Origin: Anaerocolumna xylanovorans DSM 12503
Lineage (GTDB): Bacteria; Bacillota; Clostridia; Lachnospirales; Lachnospiraceae
Length of the DNA stretch: 64,000 bases
Direction of reading: 5' to 3'
Assembly: GCF_900143645.1 (NCBI RefSeq)
Contig: NZ_FRFD01000007.1
Location: forward strand, 143,438-207,437
Shown: in pieces, positions 49,302-56,930 of the stretch
Position numbering within the stretch: the first letter of the stretch is position 1
Layout: each line of letters opens with the position of its first letter
Position numbers and translations under genes: made by a program
Notes under the pieces: generated by a model
Seen by the model: only the letters and a program-made list of their open reading frames with translations
Told to the model about the DNA's origin: nothing
Databases searched by the model: none

Positions 49302-49380
49302 TTTTCACACTTTCCTTTCCAGGAAAAGCCGTGTATTTATTGACTTCTTTCAATATCTATTTTACTTAAACGGTAGGACA
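49286..49380. repeat. Right copy of 95-bp attachment-region repeat (attR side)
   Basis: Identical to 1..95. On its right, host miaB begins immediately after GGACA. The minimal shared core on the minus strand is TGTCC, and TGTC is also what the host codon pair Cys-Gln (TGTCAG) would supply. That fits a serine-integrase crossover at or near TGTC. Confidence 0.9.
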
Positions 49381-49545
49381 GCCAAAGGTTACGACTGAAA
49401 AGGTCAGCTGTCTGTTAAGCTCCTCTTCCTTACGTTTTACCCATTCCCTGCATTTAGCCATAAAATAATACTGGCGCTGGGGCTCGTTAATGGGTTCCTT
49501 ACTATCTAAATTGACATCTTCAAGATTCATAAGTAAACTGCTCAT
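49366..49545 (-). pseudogene. miaB: Host miaB 5' fragment, cut by the prophage
   Basis: ATG 49545 opens a frame encoding a MiaB N terminus: EPQRQYYFMAKCR, then VVTFGC. After the cysteine codon it enters phage DNA (PTV, stop), giving a 59-aa remnant. The rest of the gene must lie beyond the left end of the prophage array. Full-length MiaB is about 440-480 aa. The MTTase domain is broken exactly at its first cluster cysteine. It lies 125 bp downstream of proA in the same direction. Confidence 0.9.
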
Positions 49546-49670
49546 TTTCTATTCTCAACTTTCAAAATACAATTATCAGGTACGGCCTTGCAAGGCTGCA
49601 CCACTGCTGCATCATAAAATTATATCTTATGCAGCCCCAAATTACAACACTTAACCGCGCAAGCTTACGA

Positions 49671-50915
49671 TCAGGGTCTTACCTGTCCGTTACCGAAGAT
49701 AATATATTTCGTTGAAGTTAAGGCCAGCAATCCCATAGGCCCTCTGGCATGAAGTTTTTGGGTACTGATACCAATTTCCGCACCGAAGCCGAATTCTCCT
49801 CCGTCCGTAAAACGGGTAGAAGCATTGACATATACTGCTGCTGCATCAATCTCATTTAAAAACTTCATGGAATTCTGATAATGCTTTGTAATGATGGACT
49901 CCGAATGCCCGGTATTGTAATGATTGATATGCTCAATGGCTTCCTCGATGGAATCCACTACTTTTAAAGATATCAGGCGGTCCAGATATTCCTTTCCATA
50001 GTCCTCTTCTGTTGCTGCTTCTATTTCCGGGCAGATGGCTCTGGCTCTTTCATCTCCTCTGATTACTACCTGGCTGTCTGTAAGCATTTTATATAACAAA
50101 GGAATAAATGCATCTTTAATACGGCTGTGTACCACAAGGGATTCACAGGCATTGCACACTCCGAGTCTCTGGGTCTTGGCATTGTGTATAATACTCAATG
50201 CCATGTCAAAGTCTGCCGATTCATCCACATAGATATGGCAATTTCCGGTTCCTGTTTCTATCACAGGGATTGTGCTGTTTTCAACCACTGTCTGAATCAG
50301 TCCGGCTCCACCTCTTGGGATCAGTAAATTAATGTATTTATTCAGGCGCATTAATTCTTTTGCCGTCTCTCTGCTGGTATCTTCCACCAATTGTATGGAA
50401 TCCTCTGTTATTTCACAGGAGGCAAGTGCTTCTCTGATTACCTTTACAATTGCAATATTGGAATGAATGGCATCACTGCCGCCCTTTAATATGACGGCAT
50501 TGCTGGTTTTAAAGCATAGTCCGAAGGCATCGGCAGTTACATTGGGTCTGGATTCGTAGATAATACCGATAACTCCCATAGGAACCCTCTTTTGCCCTAT
50601 AATCAGCCCGTTGGGTCTTTCCTTCATTGACAGCACTTCACCTATGGGATCTTCCAGGGCTGCAATGTCCAAAAGTCCCTCTGCCATCGCTTCTATCCTT
50701 GCCGTATTAAGCTTAAGCCTGTCAATTAATGCCTCTGACATACCGTTTGCTTCGGCATTTTCAACATCTCTTAAGTTAGCCGACAGAATTTCATCTCCAT
50801 GGCTTTTTAAGGCTTTGGAAGCGGCCTTTAATCCAATGACTTTTTTCTCCTTGCTAAGCGTGTTTAAAACAGCTGCTGCCTTTCCGGCTTTTTGTCCTAT
50901 TTCCACTAATTCCAT
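49671..50915 (-). CDS. proA: Glutamate-5-semialdehyde dehydrogenase
   Basis: The 414-aa protein matches ProA: VPMGVIGIIYESRPNVTADA, LGVCNACESLVVHS (catalytic Cys), ARGPMGLLALTSTKYI. It reduces gamma-glutamyl phosphate to the semialdehyde for proline synthesis. It lies downstream of proB, separated by the two small genes, in one leftward unit. Confidence 0.97.
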   Translation of the reverse strand: MELVEIGQKAGKAAAVLNTLSKEKKVIGLKAASKALKSHGDEILSANLRDVENAEANGMSEALIDRLKLNTARIEAMAEGLLDIAALEDPIGEVLSMKERPNGLIIGQKRVPMGVIGIIYESRPNVTADAFGLCFKTSNAVILKGGSDAIHSNIAIVKVIREALASCEITEDSIQLVEDTSRETAKELMRLNKYINLLIPRGGAGLIQTVVENSTIPVIETGTGNCHIYVDESADFDMALSIIHNAKTQRLGVCNACESLVVHSRIKDAFIPLLYKMLTDSQVVIRGDERARAICPEIEAATEEDYGKEYLDRLISLKVVDSIEEAIEHINHYNTGHSESIITKHYQNSMKFLNEIDAAAVYVNASTRFTDGGEFGFGAEIGISTQKLHARGPMGLLALTSTKYIIFGNGQVRP

Positions 50916-50973
50916 GAAATCACCCTTTCCTTTCTGTTGGCAATCTTACATCCAATATATTAGGTGCTCTCCT

Positions 50974-51540
50974 CTAGGAGGAAAAGCTTTTCGAAAAAGT
51001 ATCTGTAATTATGAAATCTATCTTTACATCATGGGGTTCTCTTGGTATGCTTTCATACACCTGAAAGTCATATGCGAAAGCAATCTTTAAAAATTCTGCC
51101 TTATGGGCTGCAAAATAAGCATCATAATAGCTCTTTCCATAACCGATACGGTTTCCTTCCATATCAAAAGCCAACCCCGGCACCAGTATTACATTTACCG
51201 TGTCTGTCAAAAGCTCTATTTTATTTTGAATATCCGGCTCCGGTATCCCTAAGCTGCTTATTCCGGTATCATTAAAAGACTCAATGTAAAAGAATTCAAT
51301 ATCCTTTCCCATTACCTTGGGCAGTGCTACTTTTTTACCGTCCTTTAAAGCCTGATTGATTAAGGGCAGGGTATTAACCTCCTGATTAAAGGCGGCATAG
51401 AGTATTATCTGGCTGCAATTCCTATATTCCGTTAACGCAGTGAAGTACTTGGTTATAATTTCACTCTTTGCGGCTATCTGCTCTTTGGTGAGCTTTTCCT
51501 TTTTACCCTTTATTTCCTGTCTGACTTCGTTCTTTGTCAT
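50974..51540 (-). CDS. 5-formyltetrahydrofolate cyclo-ligase
   Basis: The 188-aa protein matches the family: RQEIKGKKEKLT at the start, GLAFDMEGNRIGYGKSYYDA is the signature. It converts 5-formyl-THF to 5,10-methenyl-THF using ATP. Its ATG abuts the DUF896 stop, indicating translation coupling. Confidence 0.93.
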   Translation of the reverse strand: MTKNEVRQEIKGKKEKLTKEQIAAKSEIITKYFTALTEYRNCSQIILYAAFNQEVNTLPLINQALKDGKKVALPKVMGKDIEFFYIESFNDTGISSLGIPEPDIQNKIELLTDTVNVILVPGLAFDMEGNRIGYGKSYYDAYFAAHKAEFLKIAFAYDFQVYESIPREPHDVKIDFIITDTFSKSFSS

Positions 51541-51750
51541 CTAGTTCTTTTCCTTTTTAGCAAGCTCTGTCACAGTTCCATCCGGATTTAGTACGGATAT
51601 ATGGTTAAGGGTACCTCTTAAGTTATTCCTCACCGCCTGTATATATTCACTGCGAAGCTGTGCCTGTTCTTCTTTTTCCTGTTCTGTCAGCCCGCCTTCC
51701 TTTGATTTCTTATATAATTCATTGATTCTTGCTAATTTATTATCTTCCAT
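51541..51750 (-). CDS. DUF896 protein (YnzC-like, 69 aa)
   Basis: Short helical protein with LARINELYKKSKEGGLTEQE and ALLRSEYIQAVR-like layout of the DUF896 family found across Firmicutes. Function not known. It lies between proB and the cyclo-ligase. Confidence 0.9.
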   Translation of the reverse strand: MEDNKLARINELYKKSKEGGLTEQEKEEQAQLRSEYIQAVRNNLRGTLNHISVLNPDGTVTELAKKEKN

Positions 51751-51795
51751 TTATGCTCCTGACTTCCATCTTTCCTGCTATAATATTTTTTATCG

Positions 51796-52653
51796 TTAAA
51801 CCTTGTTTGGATACTGCCTGGTGCTGATATAATCAAGCAATTTAAAATTTTCATTCTTATTTTCCAAAAAGAAGGTTCCCTTTTTCTCCCCTGCCATAAT
51901 AGAATTGATGATATCCACTTCTTCTCCGTTTGCAATTACCATGTCAGCTCCGGAAGCAGTTGCTATCTTTGCGGCACTTATTTTAGTTGCCATACCACCT
52001 GTTCCTACAAGAGTAGAAGAATCCTTGGCCATACCCTCAAACTTCTCATCTATATGCTCCACGCTGTCAATAAATACAGCTTCGGCATTTTGCCTGGGAT
52101 CATCGGTATAAAGCCCGTCAATATCGGACAGAAGGATCAATAAGTCAGCATTCACCAATGCCGTTACAATCGCCGACAAGGTATCATTATCGCCAAACTC
52201 AATTTCATCCGTTGTTACGGTATCATTTTCATTTACAATGGGTATTACTCCCATTTCAAACAGCTCATGAAAGGTATTCTGGGCATTTTCCCTGCTGATA
52301 TCATTAATCATAGTATACTTTGTCATTAATATCTGTGCCGGAACCTGATTGTATTCGGCAAATAATTTTTGGTATACCATCATAAGCCTTGTCTGCCCAA
52401 CGGCTGCACAAGCCTGTTTTACGGACTTTTCTGTGGGACGGTTACTAATACCAAGGGTCTCTTTCCCGACTGCAATCGCACCGGAAGATACCAGAATAAC
52501 ATCCTTCCCCTGATTTCTTAAATCGGTTAATATGCGTACCAGTTTCTCCATCTTTGAAAGATTAATCTTCCCTGTCTCCTGATGGGTCAATGAGGATGAG
52601 CCTATCTTAATAACAATTCGCTTTTTATTCTTTAAATGCTCTCTGCCAGCCAT
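51796..52653 (-). CDS. proB: Glutamate 5-kinase
   Basis: The 285-aa protein carries the amino acid kinase fold: VIKIGSSSLTH, VSSGAIAVGKETL, ALVNADLLILLSDIDGLY, GTGGMATKISAAKIAT. It lacks the C-terminal PUA domain of E. coli ProB, as is common in Firmicutes. First step of proline synthesis. Confidence 0.95.
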   Translation of the reverse strand: MAGREHLKNKKRIVIKIGSSSLTHQETGKINLSKMEKLVRILTDLRNQGKDVILVSSGAIAVGKETLGISNRPTEKSVKQACAAVGQTRLMMVYQKLFAEYNQVPAQILMTKYTMINDISRENAQNTFHELFEMGVIPIVNENDTVTTDEIEFGDNDTLSAIVTALVNADLLILLSDIDGLYTDDPRQNAEAVFIDSVEHIDEKFEGMAKDSSTLVGTGGMATKISAAKIATASGADMVIANGEEVDIINSIMAGEKKGTFFLENKNENFKLLDYISTRQYPNKV

Positions 52654-52708
52654 ATTTCTTCCTCTCCTGCCTTTAAGCCATTCTCCTGTAAAATAATATT
52701 ATTGTAAC

Positions 52709-54325
52709 CTATTTGAGATTACCTGTAAATATTGGATTCTTAAATTTTGATGCGATGGCTTCAAATACCTTGATGCCGTCAACGGCAGCCGAGGTAATGC
52801 CCCCTGCATAGCCTGCCCCTTCCCCGCAAGGGTATATTCCCTTGATACTGGACTCAAAGAACTCATTTCTTTCCATCCTAAGCGGTGAGGAAGTTCTTGT
52901 CTCTACTCCCGATAAAATGGCCTCTTCATCAGAAAACCCTGTTATTTTGTGTTCAAATGCTTCTATTCCGTCTATTAAGGCAGACGATACATAATCCGGC
53001 AGACAGTCTCTAAGATTCGAAAGCTGGTATCCTCCCTTTAGGTTAGGCATCATTTTCCCAAATCCCGTACTGGTCCTGCTTCTCTTAAAATCTCCGTAAA
53101 GCTGCACCGGCACTGATCCTTTTCCGGCTGCGTAAGCTTTGGCCTCCCATATCCGCTGGAATTCAACACCTGCCAGAGGGTAATTTTCTATCTCCGATTT
53201 TGGAAAGTCCGCTGGTGTAACTGTCACTATTAAAGCACTGTTTGCATTCTTTTCATTTCTGGCATGATTACTCATCCCATTGACGGCAATACGGCCTTCT
53301 TCAGAAGAAGCATTGACTACGAATCCTCCCGGACACATGCAAAAGGAATAAATCCCTCTGTTATTTGCTGCGTTGTGAGTCAATTTATAGTCTGCCGGCG
53401 GCAGTTTCTCATACCTGCTTCCATATTGGTTTCTGCTGATCAATTCCTGTGGATGTTCCATGCGAAGACCTATTGCAAAGGATTTAGGCGTAAGCTTCAT
53501 ACTCTTTTCGTAAAGCATCTTAAAAGTATCTCTGGCACTGTGCCCAAGAGCCAGTACTAACACCTCACAGGCAAGAATCTCCTTGTGATTAAGCTCAATA
53601 CCGGTAACTTCTCCCTGTTCTGTAATGATATCAGTAAGACAGGTATTAAACCTTACTTCACCGCCAAGAGCTATAATTTCCTCCCGGATTGCCTTTACCA
53701 CATTCCTTAGCTTATCCGTCCCGATGTGGGGTTTATTTAAGTAACGTATTTCTTCCGGGGCGCCATGCTCTGCCAGTATCTGAAGTACAAAATGGTTTCT
53801 TCCGGACTGGTCCTTTATCAGGGTATTTAACTTCCCATCGGAAAAGGTACCTGCCCCGCCTTCGCCAAACTGTACATTGGACTCTAGATTTAACATACCG
53901 CCATTCCAGAAGCTTTCTACCGTTTCCACTCTTTTGTCCACTTCTTCCCCCCGTTCCAGAATAACAGGGCAGTAACCAAAGCGGGCTAACATCAGTCCGC
54001 AGAATAATCCGGCAGGACCAAATCCTGCAATAACAGGCCTGGCTGCCAGTCTGGCTTCACCGGAGGACTTAAACTGATATGCACTTTTCTTTGCTATGGT
54101 GACATTGGGAGATTTCAGCCTTGCAGCTTTTTTTTCTTCCTCTGAAACCTCTGCCTCCACCTGATACACATAAAAGATGTCTTCCTTTCTGGCATCTATG
54201 GATTTTCTGGTAATTACAAGCTTCTTTATCTCCTGTTCGGGTATCTTAAGGGTCTTTGCTGCCAGCTTGTACAAATCCTTCTCTGTATGATCAATTTTAA
54301 GTTTTAACTGGGATATCTGTAGCAT
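52709..54325 (-). CDS. FAD-dependent oxidoreductase (538 aa)
   Basis: An N-terminal domain (about 1-90) precedes a Rossmann FAD site (VIAGFGPAGLFCGLMLARFG). GEGAGYAGGITSAAVDGIKV near the end binds the isoalloxazine side. It belongs to the uncharacterised NAD(P)/FAD-dependent family widespread in Clostridia. Substrate unknown. It lies between proB and the BaiN-like gene. Confidence 0.88.
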   Translation of the reverse strand: MLQISQLKLKIDHTEKDLYKLAAKTLKIPEQEIKKLVITRKSIDARKEDIFYVYQVEAEVSEEEKKAARLKSPNVTIAKKSAYQFKSSGEARLAARPVIAGFGPAGLFCGLMLARFGYCPVILERGEEVDKRVETVESFWNGGMLNLESNVQFGEGGAGTFSDGKLNTLIKDQSGRNHFVLQILAEHGAPEEIRYLNKPHIGTDKLRNVVKAIREEIIALGGEVRFNTCLTDIITEQGEVTGIELNHKEILACEVLVLALGHSARDTFKMLYEKSMKLTPKSFAIGLRMEHPQELISRNQYGSRYEKLPPADYKLTHNAANNRGIYSFCMCPGGFVVNASSEEGRIAVNGMSNHARNEKNANSALIVTVTPADFPKSEIENYPLAGVEFQRIWEAKAYAAGKGSVPVQLYGDFKRSRTSTGFGKMMPNLKGGYQLSNLRDCLPDYVSSALIDGIEAFEHKITGFSDEEAILSGVETRTSSPLRMERNEFFESSIKGIYPCGEGAGYAGGITSAAVDGIKVFEAIASKFKNPIFTGNLK

Positions 54326-54351
54326 AAGTTACCTCTTTTCTCTCACCTTTT

Positions 54352-55554
54352 CTATAAATGACTGCCGGCTACGAAACCGCTGGACCATGCCCATTGCAGG
54401 TTATAGCCCCCGCAGGTACCGTCCACATCCACAACTTCTCCTGCAAAAAATAATCCTTTTACCAGCTTTGATTCCATCGTTGCCGGATTTATGAAAAGAG
54501 TATCGACCCCTCCGGCGGTAACCTGGGCCTGTTCAAAGGAATTGGGCTCGGATACCGGTATCTTCCATTCCTTTAGCCTAAGGGCCAATTGGTTTAGCTG
54601 TTCTTCCTTTAGCTGGCTTAGGGTTAAGGATACTAAAATCCCGCTTTCCTTTAAAGCTGTATAGGCAAGTTTTTTATTCAAAAGCCCTATAAAGGCCTGC
54701 TCTATTGATTCCTTTTGGTTTCTTTTAAGCCTGCTTCTAAGAATCTCCTTAATTTCTTCTTTTGAAAGAGAAGGAAAGAAGTCAAGTATCAATACGGCTT
54801 CCCTGCCTTCACTAAGGGCCTTGGCTGCATAGCGGCTTACCTGCATAACCGGAATACCGGATACCCCATAATCCGCAAAAAGTATTTCTCCCTTTTCTTT
54901 TACAAGCAGCTTCTTTCCGGAATACAGGCTTACTTCCGCCTCGGTACGTACTCCCGATAATGTCTTAAAGTATTTTTCCCTGGATTTTAGCTGGACAAGC
55001 GCCGGGAGTGGCGTAATAATCTTATGCCCCAGAGCCTTGGCAATTGCAAATCCGCTTCCATCGGAACCAAGGGCAGGATTTGCCATGCCTCCGGAAGCTA
55101 AAAGAATCCTGTCTGCCTGATATTCTTTCCTGTCCGTCAGAATCCTAAGCTTCTTATCAACTTGCTGTACATGGGTATCGCATTCTATTTTAACATTCAA
55201 ACGTTCTGCTTCCATCAATAATACCTCCAGTACAGAGGAGGCCTGTCCGGAATTCGGATAAAGATATCCGTTCTTCTCATGGGGATAGATACCAATTTCC
55301 TTAAAAAATTCCACCGTTTTGTCTGTATCAAATGCTTTTAATATCTCTCCCGCAAAAGAAGGATTGTTACTTCGGTAGCATTCTTTGGTTTGTACAAGAT
55401 TGGTATAATTGCATTTACCATTTCCCGTTGCAAGAATCTTCTTTCCGGGTCTGTCCTTATGTTCCAGAACCGTGACCTGCTTATTTCTCTTTGCGGCCCA
55501 TATGGCGGCAAAAAGCCCGGATGCTCCGCCTCCAATAATATATATTCCGCCCAT
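54352..55554 (-). CDS. HI0933/BaiN-type flavoprotein (400 aa)
   Basis: Starts MGGIYIIGGGASGLFAAIWA, a dinucleotide-binding motif, with KKILATGNGKCNYTN and GTCGGYNLQWAWSSG, hallmarks of the HI0933/aminoacetone oxidase/BaiN family. Length is normal. Reaction in this host unknown. Confidence 0.93.
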   Translation of the reverse strand: MGGIYIIGGGASGLFAAIWAAKRNKQVTVLEHKDRPGKKILATGNGKCNYTNLVQTKECYRSNNPSFAGEILKAFDTDKTVEFFKEIGIYPHEKNGYLYPNSGQASSVLEVLLMEAERLNVKIECDTHVQQVDKKLRILTDRKEYQADRILLASGGMANPALGSDGSGFAIAKALGHKIITPLPALVQLKSREKYFKTLSGVRTEAEVSLYSGKKLLVKEKGEILFADYGVSGIPVMQVSRYAAKALSEGREAVLILDFFPSLSKEEIKEILRSRLKRNQKESIEQAFIGLLNKKLAYTALKESGILVSLTLSQLKEEQLNQLALRLKEWKIPVSEPNSFEQAQVTAGGVDTLFINPATMESKLVKGLFFAGEVVDVDGTCGGYNLQWAWSSGFVAGSHL

Positions 55555-55883
55555 ATGGTCACTCCTTCCATTTTACTTTTAAATTACGGCACTTGAGCTA
55601 TATTATAGCATACTTATAAATATCTGCCCACCATTTATCATATAATCCCCATGGATATCGCAGGCTTGCCAGTAGTTTGCTTGCACTCTACACAATACTG
55701 CCCAAACAGAAAGTTTGAAAAATGTTTTATCTTTTTCAAACCAATACCCGGAGCAAACACATAAAAAGGGTTGTTCTGCCATAAATTAACATATTCTTGA
55801 CAAACATGCTCTTATGACTTAAGATAACAAGTAGGCAATATTACCTAGGCCATATTCACTATATGCTTAGAAAGGAGCGAAGG
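55555..55883. promoter_or_regulatory. Divergent intergenic region with flavodoxin-gene promoter
   Basis: No gene seen. On the plus strand TTGACA (55797..55802), 17-bp spacer and TAAGAT (55820..55825) make a sigma-A promoter about 55 bases before the flavodoxin ATG. The rest is featureless to the eye. Confidence 0.65.
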
Positions 55884-56363
55884 ATGAACACATTAGTTGT
55901 TTTCTATTCACTTGAAGGGAATACAAAAATCATTGCTGATATCCTTACAGAGGAATTGGATTCTGATTGTATAGAGTTAAAGCCAGACAAGGAAATTCCA
56001 AAAGGAGGTCTTACCAAGTTTTTCTGGGGCGGAAAAAGTGTATTATTTCATGAAAAGCCTGACCTTGTAAATGACCTGCCTGATATGGATGAATATGATA
56101 CCATATTCATTGGCACTCCCATATGGGCAAGCTCCTATGCTCCCCCCATTGCCTCTTTTTTGGATAAGGTATCCATTAAGAATAAGAAACTGGCCTTTTT
56201 TGCCTGTCATGCGGGCGGCGGTGCAGATAAATGCTTTGATAAATTAAAATCAGCCTTGAGCGAAAATACAGTTATTGGAACAATAACCTTTACCGACCCT
56301 GCAAAAGAAGAAAAGGACAAAATCAAAGCTTCGGTAAAGCATTGGCTCCATGAAATCACTTGA
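55884..56363 (+). CDS. Flavodoxin-like protein (159 aa)
   Basis: ATG 55884 is chosen (AAAGGAG upstream) over one 21 bases earlier. LVVFYSLEGNTKIIADILTE is the FMN phosphate-binding loop; IFIGTPIWASSYAPPIASFL and FFACHAGGGADKCF follow, as in the flavodoxin_4-like/NADPH-FMN family. Likely a flavin redox carrier or quinone reductase. Confidence 0.9.
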   Translation: MNTLVVFYSLEGNTKIIADILTEELDSDCIELKPDKEIPKGGLTKFFWGGKSVLFHEKPDLVNDLPDMDEYDTIFIGTPIWASSYAPPIASFLDKVSIKNKKLAFFACHAGGGADKCFDKLKSALSENTVIGTITFTDPAKEEKDKIKASVKHWLHEIT

Positions 56364-56453
56364 TACTCTCCTGCATTATAGAAACATAGGCTGTTTTTAT
56401 AACCGGATGCACGGCGGTAAAAGCAGCCACAAACAAACTTATCATAAGGAAAA

Positions 56454-56490
56454 GGGCTTAAGAAAACAGTTGGAAACTGTTTCTTAAGCC
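56454..56490. terminator. Bidirectional terminator between flavodoxin and cheY-like genes
   Basis: GGGCTTAAGAAAACAGT and AACTGTTTCTTAAGCCC form a long stem with loop TGG; CTTTTATTT follows on plus and CTTTTCC on minus. It serves both convergent genes. Confidence 0.9.
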
Positions 56491-56516
56491 CCTTTTATTT
56501 ACTGTTATTCAAAGTC

Positions 56517-56879
56517 TTAGAGGAAGCTAAGCTTTTTGACCTGTTCCAGTACATCTCCTTCGCTGAAGGGCTTTACGATAAAGCCCTTGGCACCGGCACG
56601 AATACAGTCCATTATCACAGCTTCCTGACCCATGGCAGATACCATAATAACTTTACAATTCTTATCAATCTTCTTAATAACCTGCAGGGCTTCCAATCCA
56701 TCCATCCCAGGCATGGTGACGTCCATTGTTACAAATTCAGGTTTAACCATGAGATATTTTTCCACAGCTTCTCTTCCGTTCGAAGCTTCTCCTACTACTT
56801 CATAACCGTTCTTCTTTAAGATATCTCCCAGTACTTTTCTCATAAATATGGCATCGTCAGCAATTAAAACCTTCTTCAT
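56517..56879 (-). CDS. CheY-like single-domain response regulator
   Basis: ATG 56879 (TAGGAGGCC upstream) gives 120 aa. LIADDAIFMRKVL, VTMDVTMPGMDGL (phosphoacceptor Asp) and FIVKPFSEGDV (conserved Lys) are all present. No output domain. It is most like the stand-alone CheY found near chemotaxis or sporulation loci; no kinase is nearby. Confidence 0.93.
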   Translation of the reverse strand: MKKVLIADDAIFMRKVLGDILKKNGYEVVGEASNGREAVEKYLMVKPEFVTMDVTMPGMDGLEALQVIKKIDKNCKVIMVSAMGQEAVIMDCIRAGAKGFIVKPFSEGDVLEQVKKLSFL

Positions 56880-56930
56880 ACGGCCTCCTACAATTTCGCC
56901 CGGCACAGTAATCTCCCAGCATTTTTTAAT

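Larger units (their letters stand above)
1..49380. mobile_element. Contractile-tailed prophage inserted in miaB
   Basis: A full set of phage modules lies between two copies of a 95-bp repeat: late structural genes with sheath, tube, tape measure and baseplate, lysis genes, terminase, replication genes, repressor and serine integrase. The right boundary is sharp: phage sequence ends at the GGACA shared by both copies (49376..49380) and host miaB begins. On the left, both sides of the same core look phage-derived, so the window opens inside a phage-phage junction and the true attL lies outside. The head genes resemble lambda (Nu1/A/B/C/D/E order) and the tail genes resemble P2. Confidence 0.95.
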
